Assembly (NCBI GenBank): GCA_018136815.1
Contig: CM030935.1
Span: 1 to 64,000 of the forward strand
DNA: 64,000 bases
Origin: Isochrysis galbana
Taxonomy: Eukaryota > Haptophyta > Isochrysidales > Isochrysidaceae
Direction: 5' to 3'
How positions within the stretch are numbered: position 1 is the stretch's first letter; the number at the start of each line of letters is the position of its first letter. The notes beneath the pieces were generated by a model. That model did not search any database. It was given only the letters and a program-made list of their open reading frames with translations, and was not told where the DNA came from. This document shows, one piece after another, positions 28,972-38,555 of this stretch. A program made the position numbers and the translations under genes.

Positions 28972-29333
28972 GACTCTACCTTTCGCCCAGCCTTCCTCCG
29001 CTCATGCCTGTCGCATCCAATGATGGTGCATCAGTTCATCAGCTGACACCAACTTCGAGGCTGACACTGATATCATAGCTGATATAAGCTGATGGACCTC
29101 ATCAGCTGATATCACCTCAAAGGCCCTGAGCGAGCAGAATATCAGCTGATATCAGTGGCTTGTGTACTTGCTGCAGATCTAAATAGGACAAAACGGCCTC
29201 AACTGCGCAATATGTGAACGTCAAGTGGCTCAGGTGACAGTACGTGGGCAATGCGCTGAGCGGAGCACATGTTCGACTCCCATTCGACCTCAATGAAACT
29301 CAAAATTTTTGCACTTTTTTTTTGGCTGTAGAA
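28972..29333. other. Palindrome-rich intergenic DNA (AGCTGAT cluster)
   Basis: AGCTGA(T) occurs at 29041, 29078, 29088, 29104 and 29144; 29101-29110 and 29141-29150 are the perfect palindrome ATCAGCTGAT. A related motif block, with the GATAACTG-ACAT-CAGTTATC hairpin, lies at 30163-30182 on the other side of element B3. No gene is supported. Confidence 0.55.
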
Positions 29334-30092
29334 TAATATTAATAAACCTTTTAATAGTCTCACCGCACACGCGGCCGTGGACCCTCTACTTTCTACTCAC
29401 GTAGGAAACTTTCTACACCCCCACTTCCCCGGCCCTTCTCCCCCCGCCATAAGGCGACTCCCCCCGTGCACTACTAGGGGGATAGGGGTGAAGGGCTTAG
29501 ATATGGTCCGGTGGCCCGCGCCCCCCCCCGGTGATCATTCCCCCCCTTCCTCCTGTGTCTCCGAGTGGGCGGCGGTCTCAGCCCCGACTTATCCTGTAAA
29601 CAGGTGCGGGACTTACCTATTTTTCGGTGAGCGGAGCTCTCGCTCCGCCCACCCCCTTCTCCGCGCTCTCTCTCTCCCCTCTCCTGCGGCACGCGCGATG
29701 GCGCGCCTGCGGCAGGCCTGCAGCTGCCCCTGGCGACCCCTGGAGGCTCCTGGAGGCCAGCTCTGGGGGCAGAGGAGGCTGGGACTGGGCCCTGGCCTCC
29801 CCTGCCTCTCCCTCGCTGGCGCTCCTGAGCCTCTGGGGCCCCCAATCTGCACCTGTCTGCCTGTCGACCAGGGGGGGAGGGGGGGTTGGAGCAATGGGCT
29901 GGTCACGAGGGGCCAGGATGGGCGAATGGGGCGAGCCTGTGGGGAAGGGAGTGGGTCAGTAGGGCAGTGGCCTCCTGGCAAGCCATCAGGCGTGCCAGGA
30001 GGATGGGTGGTTCCTCCCCCATGGTAGGGGAGGAGTGGAGAGAGGGGGGGGCTCGTGCCCCCCCATGGGTCAACCAAGTATAAACTTAGTTG
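29334..30092 (-). mobile_element. Family B non-autonomous element (B3)
   Basis: A 759-bp insertion flanked by TTTTTTTGGCTGTAGAA at 29317-29333 and 30093-30109 (17 bp). It is closely similar to B2 along its whole length. The 5' end at 30092 reads CAAC and folds as AAGT-TTAT-ACTT; the 3' end shows GAGACTATTAAAAGGTTTATT. No protein is supported. Confidence 0.9.
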
Positions 30093-30109
30093 TTTTTTTG
30101 GCTGTAGAA

Positions 30110-30479
30110 AGTAAAGGGGACTGGGTGTTTTGTTTTCTCCCCGCTCCAAGCTGCTGACAACTGATAACTGACATCAGTTATCAGCTCGAGGTGAGCTGAT
30201 ACTGATGTAAAAAATTGATATTAGTACTGATGCACCATCACTGGTCGCATCCGCGAATCGACACTCGTACGTTAGACTTCTCTTCGTCGTTCGGTATTAT
30301 CGTTATAATTCTCTTGTTCTCGTTCTCGGTCAAAAGCTTCGCTTGGACGCATAGGATCTTGGGTTGTGGAGCGCCCTCTCTCTTTCTTTCTCTCGAAGAG
30401 AAGGGAAGTTTCCCCACCTTTCTTCCTCCTAGGCGCCTCGCAAATAGGTTTAATTCGCTATCCTCCCGCGTTTCTCTAT
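30110..30479. other. Intergenic, no gene supported
   Basis: Holds the inverted repeat GATAACTG/CAGTTATC at 30163-30182 and the AGCTGAT motif at 30194. No coding potential beyond short frames. Confidence 0.5.
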
Positions 30480-30672
30480 CTACTTCAGTGATTGCAATCA
30501 GGTTTAATTTGCAACCTCTTCGTATCTCCCCCTTCCCCTTAGGCACACCGCACTTCTTTCGTCTTATTCATTCGATAGGTCTCTTAGAATGAATCCTGTG
30601 TGGCAGGATTGCCCCTCGTTTCCGTTATGGTGCGATTCCCCTTCCAGACGGGATCGCCGACAGATCGCCTTC
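30480..30672 (+). repeat. Repeat G, copy 2, with empty sites for B2 and A2
   Basis: Aligns with the interrupted copy at 25840-27735. The B2 target is present once near 30556-30576 (with a small ATTC duplication inside it) and the A2 target once at 30645-30662, so neither element ever inserted here. Confidence 0.85.
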
Positions 30673-31880
30673 TGATCGTCGTCCGTCGTCGTCTGGCCGG
30701 AATGTTTGGGTTTGATTTCAGTCGAGTTATGTGAGAAAGTCGTGGGGCGAGAGTCGGAGTGTTTTCCTGGGTGTCTCTGTCCGTCGTCCTGTCGTCAGTC
30801 GTCATCCGTCGCTCTCGTTCTCGTCGCTCTCGCTCTCGTAACACTCGTACCCTACAATCCCTCCTCTCCTCGCCAGCCCCTGCCATCACAGCCCACAGCC
30901 CTCCTCTCACTCGTCCTCGCCTCTCGCCGCTCGCTCGATGTCGCTTTCGCCGCCGTCCTCGCCCTCGCCCAAGCCCGCCTGCCCGCCTTCCTCTGCTGAC
31001 GGGCTTCAGCCCGTCAGCACCTCCGAAGTCGTTCCCTCAGCCGCGCCTGCCGCCGGCTTGGCCCCTTCCTCATTGCCCTCAGGCCCTATGGGCCATCACA
31101 ATTCGTCAATGCCGGACAAGTAGGTTCTCGGGTTCATGCACCGGCACGCCGGGGAGTGTGTCCAAAGCCGCAGGTGATTCCCCTTTGCGAACGCGAGGAC
31201 GAGGTTGCGGACGATGATGTGGATGTGGTTTTGGAAGACACCTGTTACGGTGTTACGGTCACTACTAGACTACTAGTCACTACCACTACCACCACCACTA
31301 CTACCTGCTCAATCTCAATGATCAATGATGAATGTTGGCTACCGACGGAACCTTCGACCACTCGCCGCCATGAAAAACATGAAAGCCGCTTGCTTCATCG
31401 AGAGGCCGCCCCCAATTTCCCCGGACTGGATGCTGGATGCCGCTTTTTCGTGTAGGTCGTAGGTCGTGTTGGATTGTGAAACCATAGTGCGCCGGAGCGA
31501 GCGCCGTAGTAAATAAAACGGTATTGTTTCGAGAATTCGAGCCCCCCTTCCGGTACATTGTCAGGAATGCTGAGCCCCCCGCCCCTCTCCTTTCCGCCCC
31601 CCCTTCCCCCTCTCCCGACGCCTCCGCGCGCGTCCCCCACGCGCCACCGCACCCCGCCGGCCCCTCGCTCTCCCGCGCTCTCTCGCTCTCTCCCCGCTCC
31701 TCTCGCAGCCTCAGGGGGTGTTGGCGCTCGCCACACCGCGCTGTCCGCACCCACACGTCTACACACAGCAGGTGCGCTGGCTGCTACCAGGCGGCGGCAG
31801 CAGCTCGGCCTCGCGCGGACGCCTCATGCTGCCGCTGCACCTCTGCGCCCACACAGGAACTGGAGAGTAGAGCGGTGAGC
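30673..31880. other. Intergenic and 5' flank of SF3A1
   Basis: No gene is supported. From 30770 to 31100 the sequence is CGT/CTC-rich; 31580-31710 is C/T-rich on the coding strand of SF3A1. A short run of CTACTACCACCA-like trinucleotides lies near 31270. Confidence 0.5.
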
Positions 31881-33100
31881 ATGGCCGGGACGCTGGCACT
31901 CGTTCCGGGAAGCGTGGCCGTCACTCCGGGCGACTCTACGTTTGCGTCCGTGCGCGTCCCGGGCGCCGAGGTGGTGGGCGAGGCAGCCACCGTTAAAGAC
32001 GGCATCTTGCAGCCGCCTGCTGAGTTGCGCGGTGCGTGCAACACCCCATCCCGCGGCCCCACTCTCTCATGCGCGTCTTTTCGACCGCACGTACATCACT
32101 ATTGACATCCCTCACGTCGCGGCGGCGGCGTCCACCGCATGCGACGTGGGCCTCACTCGGACGACCCTCGCACCGCAGAGATCATAAACAAGACGGCACA
32201 GTTTGTAGCACGAAACGGCCCCGAGTTTGAGGCTCGCATCCTCAAAAACGAGCAGAACAACACCAAGTTCGCCTTCTTAAATGCCAAGGACCCGTTCAAC
32301 CCCTACTACCGGGCAAAAGTGCGCGAGCTGGGCGGCGAGCCGGCCGAGACACCAGCCACGGAGGCCACTGGCGCGGTTGAGGTGGCCAAGGCAGCGACGG
32401 CGACGACGACGACAGCCCCCCGAGTGCCACCGCTTGAGCCACCCAAACAGCTCTACACCGTTCCGCGGCCTGTCGGAGTCTTACCCCTCGACATTGACGT
32501 GATTCAGCTCAGTGCACAGTGTGTGGCCGCCCCTTGCCCTTGCTCAATGGAGCAACGCATCTCTCCGTTTGCAGTCGCCATTGCCATCCTGGCTTATTTT
32601 GCCGATGGTCAGATTGGTAGACGTGCCCACATCTTGCCATCTCACGCCGCCTGTCTGGCTGACATCTTCCTTCCACGGCTGTCACTCTTGCAGATTTGTT
32701 GCCCGCAATGGCCGTTCATTCCTTACTGGGCTTGCCAACCGCGAGGCGAAAAATCCTCAGGTGATGCACTGCCCCCACCACCATCAGGCTTGCCGGAGCG
32801 CCAGCACTGGCACGGGGCGCCGAGGCTGGGCGTTGGGTGCAAGCACTCGTGATCGCTTCTGGCGGGGTAGCCGAACATGCCGCTGGCGTAGGCTCGGGCA
32901 CATGCAAGGCCCCCAGATGGCTTGTGTGCCTCCTGAGGGCACGTATACGAGCAGCACCCTCCGCCACTAAGTATCTTTGATCGCGGATCTTCTCACAACC
33001 TCTACCCGCATCATCTCGCCCAGCCGTTCCCCCTCCCCCTTCCCCTTTCCGTGGTGCAAACTACAGTTCGACTTTCTGAAGCCGACACACTACCTCTTCC
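31881..33100 (+). CDS. SF3A1: Splicing factor SF3A1, 5' part, cut by gap
   Basis: Exons 31881-32031, 32179-32518, 32694-32760 and 33067 to the gap at 33100. Phases 1, 2, 0 agree and all introns are GT-AG (donors GTGCGT, GTGTGT, GTGATG). The protein shows GILQPPAELR, then SURP module 1 (IINKTAQFVARNGPEFEARI, NPYYRAKVRE), and the start of SURP module 2 (IQLSAQ, FVARNGRSFLTGLANRE, then FDFLKPTHYLF at the gap). SF3A1 belongs to the SF3a complex of the U2 snRNP; its SURP modules bind SF3A3 and other splicing factors. The C-terminal half, including the ubiquitin-like domain, is absent and does not reappear on the far side of the gap. ATG 31881 gives a 36-residue lead into the conserved block. Confidence 0.93.
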
Positions 33101-33200
33101 NNNNNNNNNNNNNNNNNNNNNNNNNNNNNNNNNNNNNNNNNNNNNNNNNNNNNNNNNNNNNNNNNNNNNNNNNNNNNNNNNNNNNNNNNNNNNNNNNNNN
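33101..33200. other. Assembly gap, 100 N, between SF3A1 and telomere repeat
   Basis: This placeholder gap joins the interior of a gene to the outer side of a telomere-type array, which is hard to reconcile with one continuous chromosome. Confidence 0.98.
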
Positions 33201-34110
33201 TAACCCTAACCCTAACCCTAACCCTAACCCTAACCCTAACCCTAACCCTAACCTAACCTAACCCTAACCCTAACCCTAACCCTAACCCTAACCTAACCCT
33301 AACCTAACCTAACCCTAACCCTAACCCTACCCTAACCCTAACCCTAACCCTAACCCTAACCCTAACCCTAACCCTAACCCTAACCCTAACCCTAACCCTA
33401 ACCCTAACCCTAACCCTAACCCTAACCCTAACCCTAACCCTAACCCTAACCCTAACCCTAACCCTAACCCTAACCCTAACCCTAACCCTAACCCTAACCC
33501 TAACCCTAACCCTAACCCTAACCCTAACCCTAACCCTAACCCTAACCCTAACCCTAACCCTAACCCTAACCCTAACCCTAACCCTAACCCTAACCCTAAC
33601 CCTAACCCCAACCCTAACCCTAACCCTAACCCTAACCCTAACCCTAACCCTAACCCTAACCCTAACCCTAACCCTAACCCTAACCCTAACCCTAACCCTA
33701 ACCCTAACCCTAACCCTAACCCTAACCCTAACCCTAACCCTAACCCTAACCCTAACCCTAACCCTAACCCTAACCCTAACCCTAACCCTAACCCTAACCC
33801 TAACCCTAACCCTAACCCTAACCCTAACCCTAACCCTAACCCTAACCCTAACCCTAACCCTAACCCTAACCCTAACCCTAACCCTAACCCTAACCCTAAC
33901 CCTAACCCTAACCCTAACCCTAACCCTAACCCTAACCCTAACCCTAACCCTAACCCTAACCCTAACCCTAACCCTAACCCTAACCCTAACCCTAACCCTA
34001 ACCCTAACCCTAACCCTAACCCTAACCCTAACCCTAACCCTAACCCTAACCCTAACCCTAACCCTAACCCTAACCCTAACCCTAACCCTAACCCTAACCC
34101 TAACCCTAAC
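33201..34110. repeat. Telomere-type (CCCTAA)n array
   Basis: About 910 bp of CCCTAA, equivalent to TTAGGG on the minus strand. Most of the array is perfect. The left 140 bp (33247-33335) contains CCTAA shortened units and one CCCTACCC, and a single CCCCAA variant lies near 33605. The C-rich strand reads rightward into unique DNA, the arrangement expected at a left chromosome end. It carries an open frame only because the repeat is free of stops in some frames; that is not a gene. Confidence 0.97.
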
Positions 34111-34330
34111 CCTTACTGGTCGTTAAAAAGCCCCTGTTTGACCGCCCTAATATTTGCTTACGTTTTGTTGTGGGGGCCCAAGGGGGAGGTCAGGGTCCCA
34201 ATGGGGCCCGGATATGTGTTAGTTGGGTGTATTGGGAACTTTCTACCAAAAAAAAACCTGAAATTTCCTTAACCGTGAGATGGTCATTTTTTCAGCCCAA
34301 ATAAAAAACCCTGTTTGACAGCCCTACATC
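34111..34330 (+). repeat. Family E repeat, subtelomeric copy
   Basis: Bounded by two direct copies of the motif TGTTTGACCGCCCTA (34135) and TGTTTGACAGCCCTA (34312). The 34155-34300 interior matches 56560-56730 in reverse complement (GTTTTGTTGTGGGGGCCC, TGGGGCCCGGATATGTG, TTGGGTGTATTGG). It abuts the telomere repeat after only about 20 bp. Confidence 0.75.
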
Positions 34331-34657
34331 TCCTTCCCCAAAGCTCCTCTCTGAGGAGTTGCTTCTCTCCCTCCCATTAGGCCCCCTTGCCTGCGAGACC
34401 AGAACAGGATCCGGGCGTAGGGGGTTGTTTGAGTGTGGAGGGAGGGGCGCTCTGGCTAGCGCAGGTAGAAAGCTAGTGAAGAGCGGGGTTGCATAAAGGG
34501 GGAAGGGTGTTTGCGCTTGCCGCAGCAGGGTGTCTTGTCTAGAGTGAGCGCTAGTCCCGTTCCTTTGCCGCGCCGCAACCCATAAAAAATTGTTATAAAT
34601 TAATATTATGACTCTTTCCAAATCATATTCTTGAACAAAGGTGGGAGGCTTGGACCA
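34331..34657. other. Subtelomeric intergenic DNA
   Basis: No coding frame or repeat was recognised here. Confidence 0.5.
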
Positions 34658-35263
34658 TCATGCCGGCCACTTGATGTCACTCACAGTGAGCACATGGCTG
34701 TAGTGGGCATGACCAACATTGTGGCAAAAATCACTTACTTGTTGCACGCCTTTCTTTCCACGCACATTTCCACAACGAAGATGAACTTGCTTACACCAAA
34801 CCTTGCGCTTGCTACAAGCTGAAAGAATGTGATCTTCAGTACCAAAAAGAAGATGTCCAATCAGGTGGCCACAAAGACCATCATCCCAAGAGCATGGCTT
34901 ATCTGGGAGAGCACTGCTCCAGACATTGCAAATGTGCTTGACATCATATGAGTGGTCGAGGTGGAGCCCAGCAAGGCGCTCTCCAAGTTCAATTGAGTCA
35001 ACCTCATTTAGATTGATGCAAATATCATGAGGGCATGGGGAACCTTCAAGTGTGCCAGAACAATGGACCATTCCATCAATTGGTTGGAGAGCACGTAGGA
35101 ACATGGGCTTGTACTCAATCTCTGCAAATTTCACAAAGGCTGTCCATTGTTCTTCCCCAAGGCGCTTGCGCATTCCACCATGGAAACCAATGCGTGACTT
35201 GTTTGCGGTCAATAGGGCACTCCATCTCTTCAGAGCACGAGTATGGCACACTTTGTTTGGCTA
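34658..35263 (-). CDS. Unrecognised Cys/His-rich protein, probable internal-to-last exon
   Basis: About 200 codons on the minus strand, open from a TAG at 35264 (the preceding CTATAG could be a splice acceptor) to a stop at 34658. There is no ATG near the beginning; the first in-frame ATG is 27 codons in. The middle contains a Cys-x-Gly...Cys-Pro, LNEVDSIELGERLAGLHLDH, VKHICNVW, then Cys-Ser-Trp-Asp-Asp-Gly-x-Cys and paired cysteines, so a zinc-binding or HNH-like fold is possible. I do not recognise the family. Base composition is clearly lower in GC than the housekeeping genes. It lies 0.55 kb from the telomere repeat. Confidence 0.5.
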
Positions 35264-35378
35264 TAGCTGATTGAAAAGTGGGAGTCTTGTGGAAATGCTT
35301 GCAAAAGCCAAGCTGAGGCCGCTCCAAGGCTTGTTCCATGGTAGTGAGGTTCTTGGCACTAAGTCAACCAACTGTGCA

Positions 35379-35510
35379 CGGGACACGGCGGGACACAGCG
35401 GGACACGATGGGACACAGCAGGACGCGGCAGGACACGGCAGGACGCAGCAGGACGCGGCGGGACGTGGCCATATGCAACCGGACGCGGCGGGACATGGCG
35501 ACGCTTACAT
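35379..35510 (+). repeat. 10-bp minisatellite GGACRCRGCR
   Basis: About eleven 10-bp units, mainly GGACACGGCG, GGACACAGCR and GGACGCGGCR, interrupted once near 35470-35490. It lies directly downstream of the LRR gene and ends about 20 bp from that gene's stop codon. Confidence 0.85.
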
Positions 35511-35527
35511 ATTAAGGCAATTCTCAT

Positions 35528-38002
35528 TCACAACTCTTTACGTTTGAGATTGTTCAAGGCCCCCATGGATAGGGCCTCAGCAAATGCCTTCTTTCCCTCA
35601 TCGCCAATTTTGTTGTACGAGAGGTCGAGATTTTCGAGATTATTCAAGGCCCCCTTGGATATGGCCTCTGCAAATGCCTTCACCCCCTCATCGCCAATTT
35701 TGTTGTAGAAGAGAATGAGATTTTTGAGATTGTTCAAGGCCCCCTTGGATGTGGCCTCTGCAAATGCCTTCATTCCCTCATAGCCAATTTTGTTTTCAGC
35801 AAGCACGAGATTTTTGAGATTGTTCAAGGCCCCCTTGGATATGGCCTCTGCAAATGCCTTCACCCCCTCATCGCCAATTATGTTGTAGAAGAGATTGAGA
35901 TTTTTGAGATTGTTCAAGGCCCCATTGGAGAATAACTTGGAGATGATGTGCATGTCAACATCATTGATTCCTTTGGATGAAAGATCGAGGCTTGTTGTAG
36001 AATCATCACCCTCGATCCTAAACTTGTCCAACACGAGATTTTTGAGATTGTTCAAGGCCCCCTTGGATAGAGCCTCGGCAAATGCCTTCATCCCCTCATG
36101 GCCAATATTGTTGTCGTAGAGATTTAGATTTTCGAGATTGTTCAAGGCCCCCTTGGATAATGCCTCTGCAAATGCCTTCGTCCCCTCATCGCCGATTTTG
36201 TTGTTGTTGAGATCGAGATTTTTGAGATTGTTCAAGGCCCCCTTGGATAATGCCTGAGCAAACGCCTGCATCCCCTCAACACCAATGATATTCCTCCCGA
36301 GGATAAGCTCCTGCAAGTTGTTCAAGGCCCCAGCTGGGAGTGTGTGAAAGACCTTGGCCGCCGCTTTGTCGCTCATGCGTACGTTCAGCAAGTCCAGCTG
36401 CTCCAAGCGACCACACATGCCCAAGCAGCGGCCGAGCATCTCCGCCTCGTCAACAGTCGGTGGGCGCATGCCATCGAAGTCAAGCAGCTGCACGCCGCCC
36501 AGCTGGGCCTCACTCGTCCGACGGTAAAGTCGCTTCACCGCGGCCTTGTCGGCACCGTCGGTGAATTCCTTCATCTCCACTTGCAGGTCAAAGTCATCCG
36601 GCCCCACAGGCCAACGCCGGCCATGTGCCACCTCTAGTGCTTCACCACCATTGCCTGTCGAGCCGAGCTCGACTACGGCATCCCATTTGGCGTCGTAGCG
36701 GAACACACGCTTGATCTGCTCGGCCGAGCAGCGCTCAAAGAATGTCCAGCCCGAATCTTCATAGCCAAGCAGCCGCTCGCTGCCCCGTTCCTTTGGGTGC
36801 TGTGTGATCATCAGCACGGTGGTGCCCTGGTGAGAGTACCATAGGTCCATTGTCTCCTTCAGCGCGTGCTTAAAAGCTGCCTGCTCGGCTGCCGTCCTGG
36901 CTGCGGCGCGGCTTGCTTCTCGCGCGGCCTCCTCGGTGCGGCCGCTATTGACAGCCGCATCAAAGGTCGCGCGCTGCCTCGCCTGGTCGCCCTGAAGCAG
37001 CGAGGCCCAGTCCCAGAACACGCCCATTTCGGTGAAGCCTCGGAAAGAGTCATTCGGCATGGAGTACTTCTCTCTGTCGCGCTGGAGCGTGTCGATGACC
37101 CTGTCGAGCTGCCGCGCATGCGGGTCGGGGTGCTCTGGCGTATCCCAGCAAAAGGAGATCACGGCGATGGGCAGCACCGCGTCACGGCCGCCGCGCCCGC
37201 CCGTCTCCCAGACGTCCCGGAGCTCACCGGCGCAGACAAACGCCTCGTCAGGCAGCTCTTGCCGGCGCTTCAGCGGCACGCCTCGCTGTCGGAGCAGCCA
37301 GGACATGCGCAGCAGGCGCACGGGGAGCAATCCGTCCACCTTGTACTCGAGTGCCTCAAAGATACTGTCAGCTGTTACATAACGATCGAGCTTTGTAGCA
37401 GCTTCACTGCCAAGCTCACCTGCGTGCGCTTCGCTCATGGCGCCGGCTGTCATCACTCCGCGAGCAGGCGCGCTCTGCTGGTCTGATGAGTGCCCTTGGA
37501 CTTCAGCGTGGCCTTGCGCATGGCCGGCCACCTCTGCGGCTGCGTCTACCTCGCCACCCACAGTCTCTTCGAGGGCGCCCGCCTCACGGCCCTTCTCGCT
37601 CCCATCAGCCCTCAAGTCCTTGCGCGCGCTTGCCCCGTCGAGAGCAGTAGCGCCCAGCGCCTCCCCATCCTCCTCTATCCCAGTCTCCTTGCTCGCATGC
37701 TCGTTTGCCGCTGCCTCCGCCATCGCCGGCGTACTCACGTGCGCACCTGGCACAACCTTGGACGTCGCGCAACCGCCGCCGCGCACCCGCACCCTGACTC
37801 GCAGTACCGGCACGCCGGCCTTGAGGTGAAGAGCGGCGGCTCGCCTATCCGCAGACCGTCGCACTGCGAGCTCGGCGCCACCCAACGCTAGAGCTCGGTC
37901 CAGGGCGGGAGCGGTAGAAACGCCCTCGCCCGCAGCGAGGCGGAGCGCGACGGCGGAACCGTCGGGCATCCTCACGACCACCACCGACGCAACGGTGTCC
38001 AT
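35528..38002 (-). CDS. LRR protein with HET/TIR-like N-terminal region
   Basis: The product is 824 aa from ATG 38000-38002. Residues about 557-824 are ribonuclease-inhibitor-type leucine-rich repeats of 28 aa (GALNNLKNLDLNNNKIGDEG, KAFAEALSK), nine GALNNL starts, with one degenerate unit in the middle. The encoding 84-bp DNA units are almost identical, which implies recent unit gain or gene conversion. Residues about 270-425 contain VISFCWDTPEHPDP, GVFWDWASLLQGDQ, TTVLMITQHP and GWTFFERCSAEQIK. The strand-helix order and the W-D/GWTFFE motifs recall HET and TIR-type immune domains, but the match is by eye. Residues 90-260 are Ala/Glu/Gly-rich. A role in recognition or immunity is inference. 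An alternative start 79 codons upstream would add a G/P-rich low-complexity leader. Confidence 0.75.
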   Translation of the reverse strand: MDTVASVVVVRMPDGSAVALRLAAGEGVSTAPALDRALALGGAELAVRRSADRRAAALHLKAGVPVLRVRVRVRGGGCATSKVVPGAHVSTPAMAEAAANEHASKETGIEEDGEALGATALDGASARKDLRADGSEKGREAGALEETVGGEVDAAAEVAGHAQGHAEVQGHSSDQQSAPARGVMTAGAMSEAHAGELGSEAATKLDRYVTADSIFEALEYKVDGLLPVRLLRMSWLLRQRGVPLKRRQELPDEAFVCAGELRDVWETGGRGGRDAVLPIAVISFCWDTPEHPDPHARQLDRVIDTLQRDREKYSMPNDSFRGFTEMGVFWDWASLLQGDQARQRATFDAAVNSGRTEEAAREASRAAARTAAEQAAFKHALKETMDLWYSHQGTTVLMITQHPKERGSERLLGYEDSGWTFFERCSAEQIKRVFRYDAKWDAVVELGSTGNGGEALEVAHGRRWPVGPDDFDLQVEMKEFTDGADKAAVKRLYRRTSEAQLGGVQLLDFDGMRPPTVDEAEMLGRCLGMCGRLEQLDLLNVRMSDKAAAKVFHTLPAGALNNLQELILGRNIIGVEGMQAFAQALSKGALNNLKNLDLNNNKIGDEGTKAFAEALSKGALNNLENLNLYDNNIGHEGMKAFAEALSKGALNNLKNLVLDKFRIEGDDSTTSLDLSSKGINDVDMHIISKLFSNGALNNLKNLNLFYNIIGDEGVKAFAEAISKGALNNLKNLVLAENKIGYEGMKAFAEATSKGALNNLKNLILFYNKIGDEGVKAFAEAISKGALNNLENLDLSYNKIGDEGKKAFAEALSMGALNNLKRKEL

Positions 38003-38555
38003 CGCGGGTCCACGGCTCTGCTCCGCCGCCGCCCTCCTCTGCTGAGAGGAAGGGCGCGGGGGGAGGGGGGAAGGGGGAGAAGGGCGCGCTTGGGACCCGC
38101 GCCCCCGTTGCCCCCCCCCCCCCCTCCCCCCCCCTCCCCCCCCTCCCCCCCCCTTCCCTCCGCGGCGGGCGGGGGTGGGGGGGGGAGCAGGGCGGGCGGG
38201 GGGCCGGCGGGGGGGCGGGCGGGGGCGGGCGGGTCCCAATGGAAAGGGGAAGAAGTCCCCCGCCCTTCAAGAGGCTCCCCCACGAGGGAACGGGTGGACC
38301 GCGGGGGGGGGGGGGGGGGGGGGGGGCGCCCCTTCTCTCGCGTCTCGCGCGGCCCCCCCCCCATCGAAGCCCCCAGAGCTTCCCAAGGATGCCCTCTCGG
38401 CGCATGGGGCCGTCGCAAGCCTAGATGTTAAGGTGGTAAGCCCAAGTTTTGGAGCCCCCCGCCCCCCCGGCTCCCAGGCGCGAGAAACCCGTCGCGTGGC
38501 GGGAGGGGGGGGGGGAGGAGCGCACGAGGCAGAGAGCCCCCCCCGCCCCCATCCC
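38003..38555. other. GC-extreme spacer with C and G homopolymers
   Basis: C-runs at about 38108-38155 and G-runs at 38300-38326 and near 38505. This is the 5' flank of the LRR gene. Open frames here are low-complexity Gly/Pro/Arg and unsupported. The homopolymers are likely to be poorly sequenced. Confidence 0.55.

Noticed and set aside
33327-33611. 94-codon frame of GLGLGL repeats
   Set aside because: It is the telomere repeat read as codons.
38175-38555. Gly/Arg-rich plus-strand frame upstream of the AT-hook-like gene
   Set aside because: It consists of homopolymer-driven low-complexity sequence, with no ATG context or domain.
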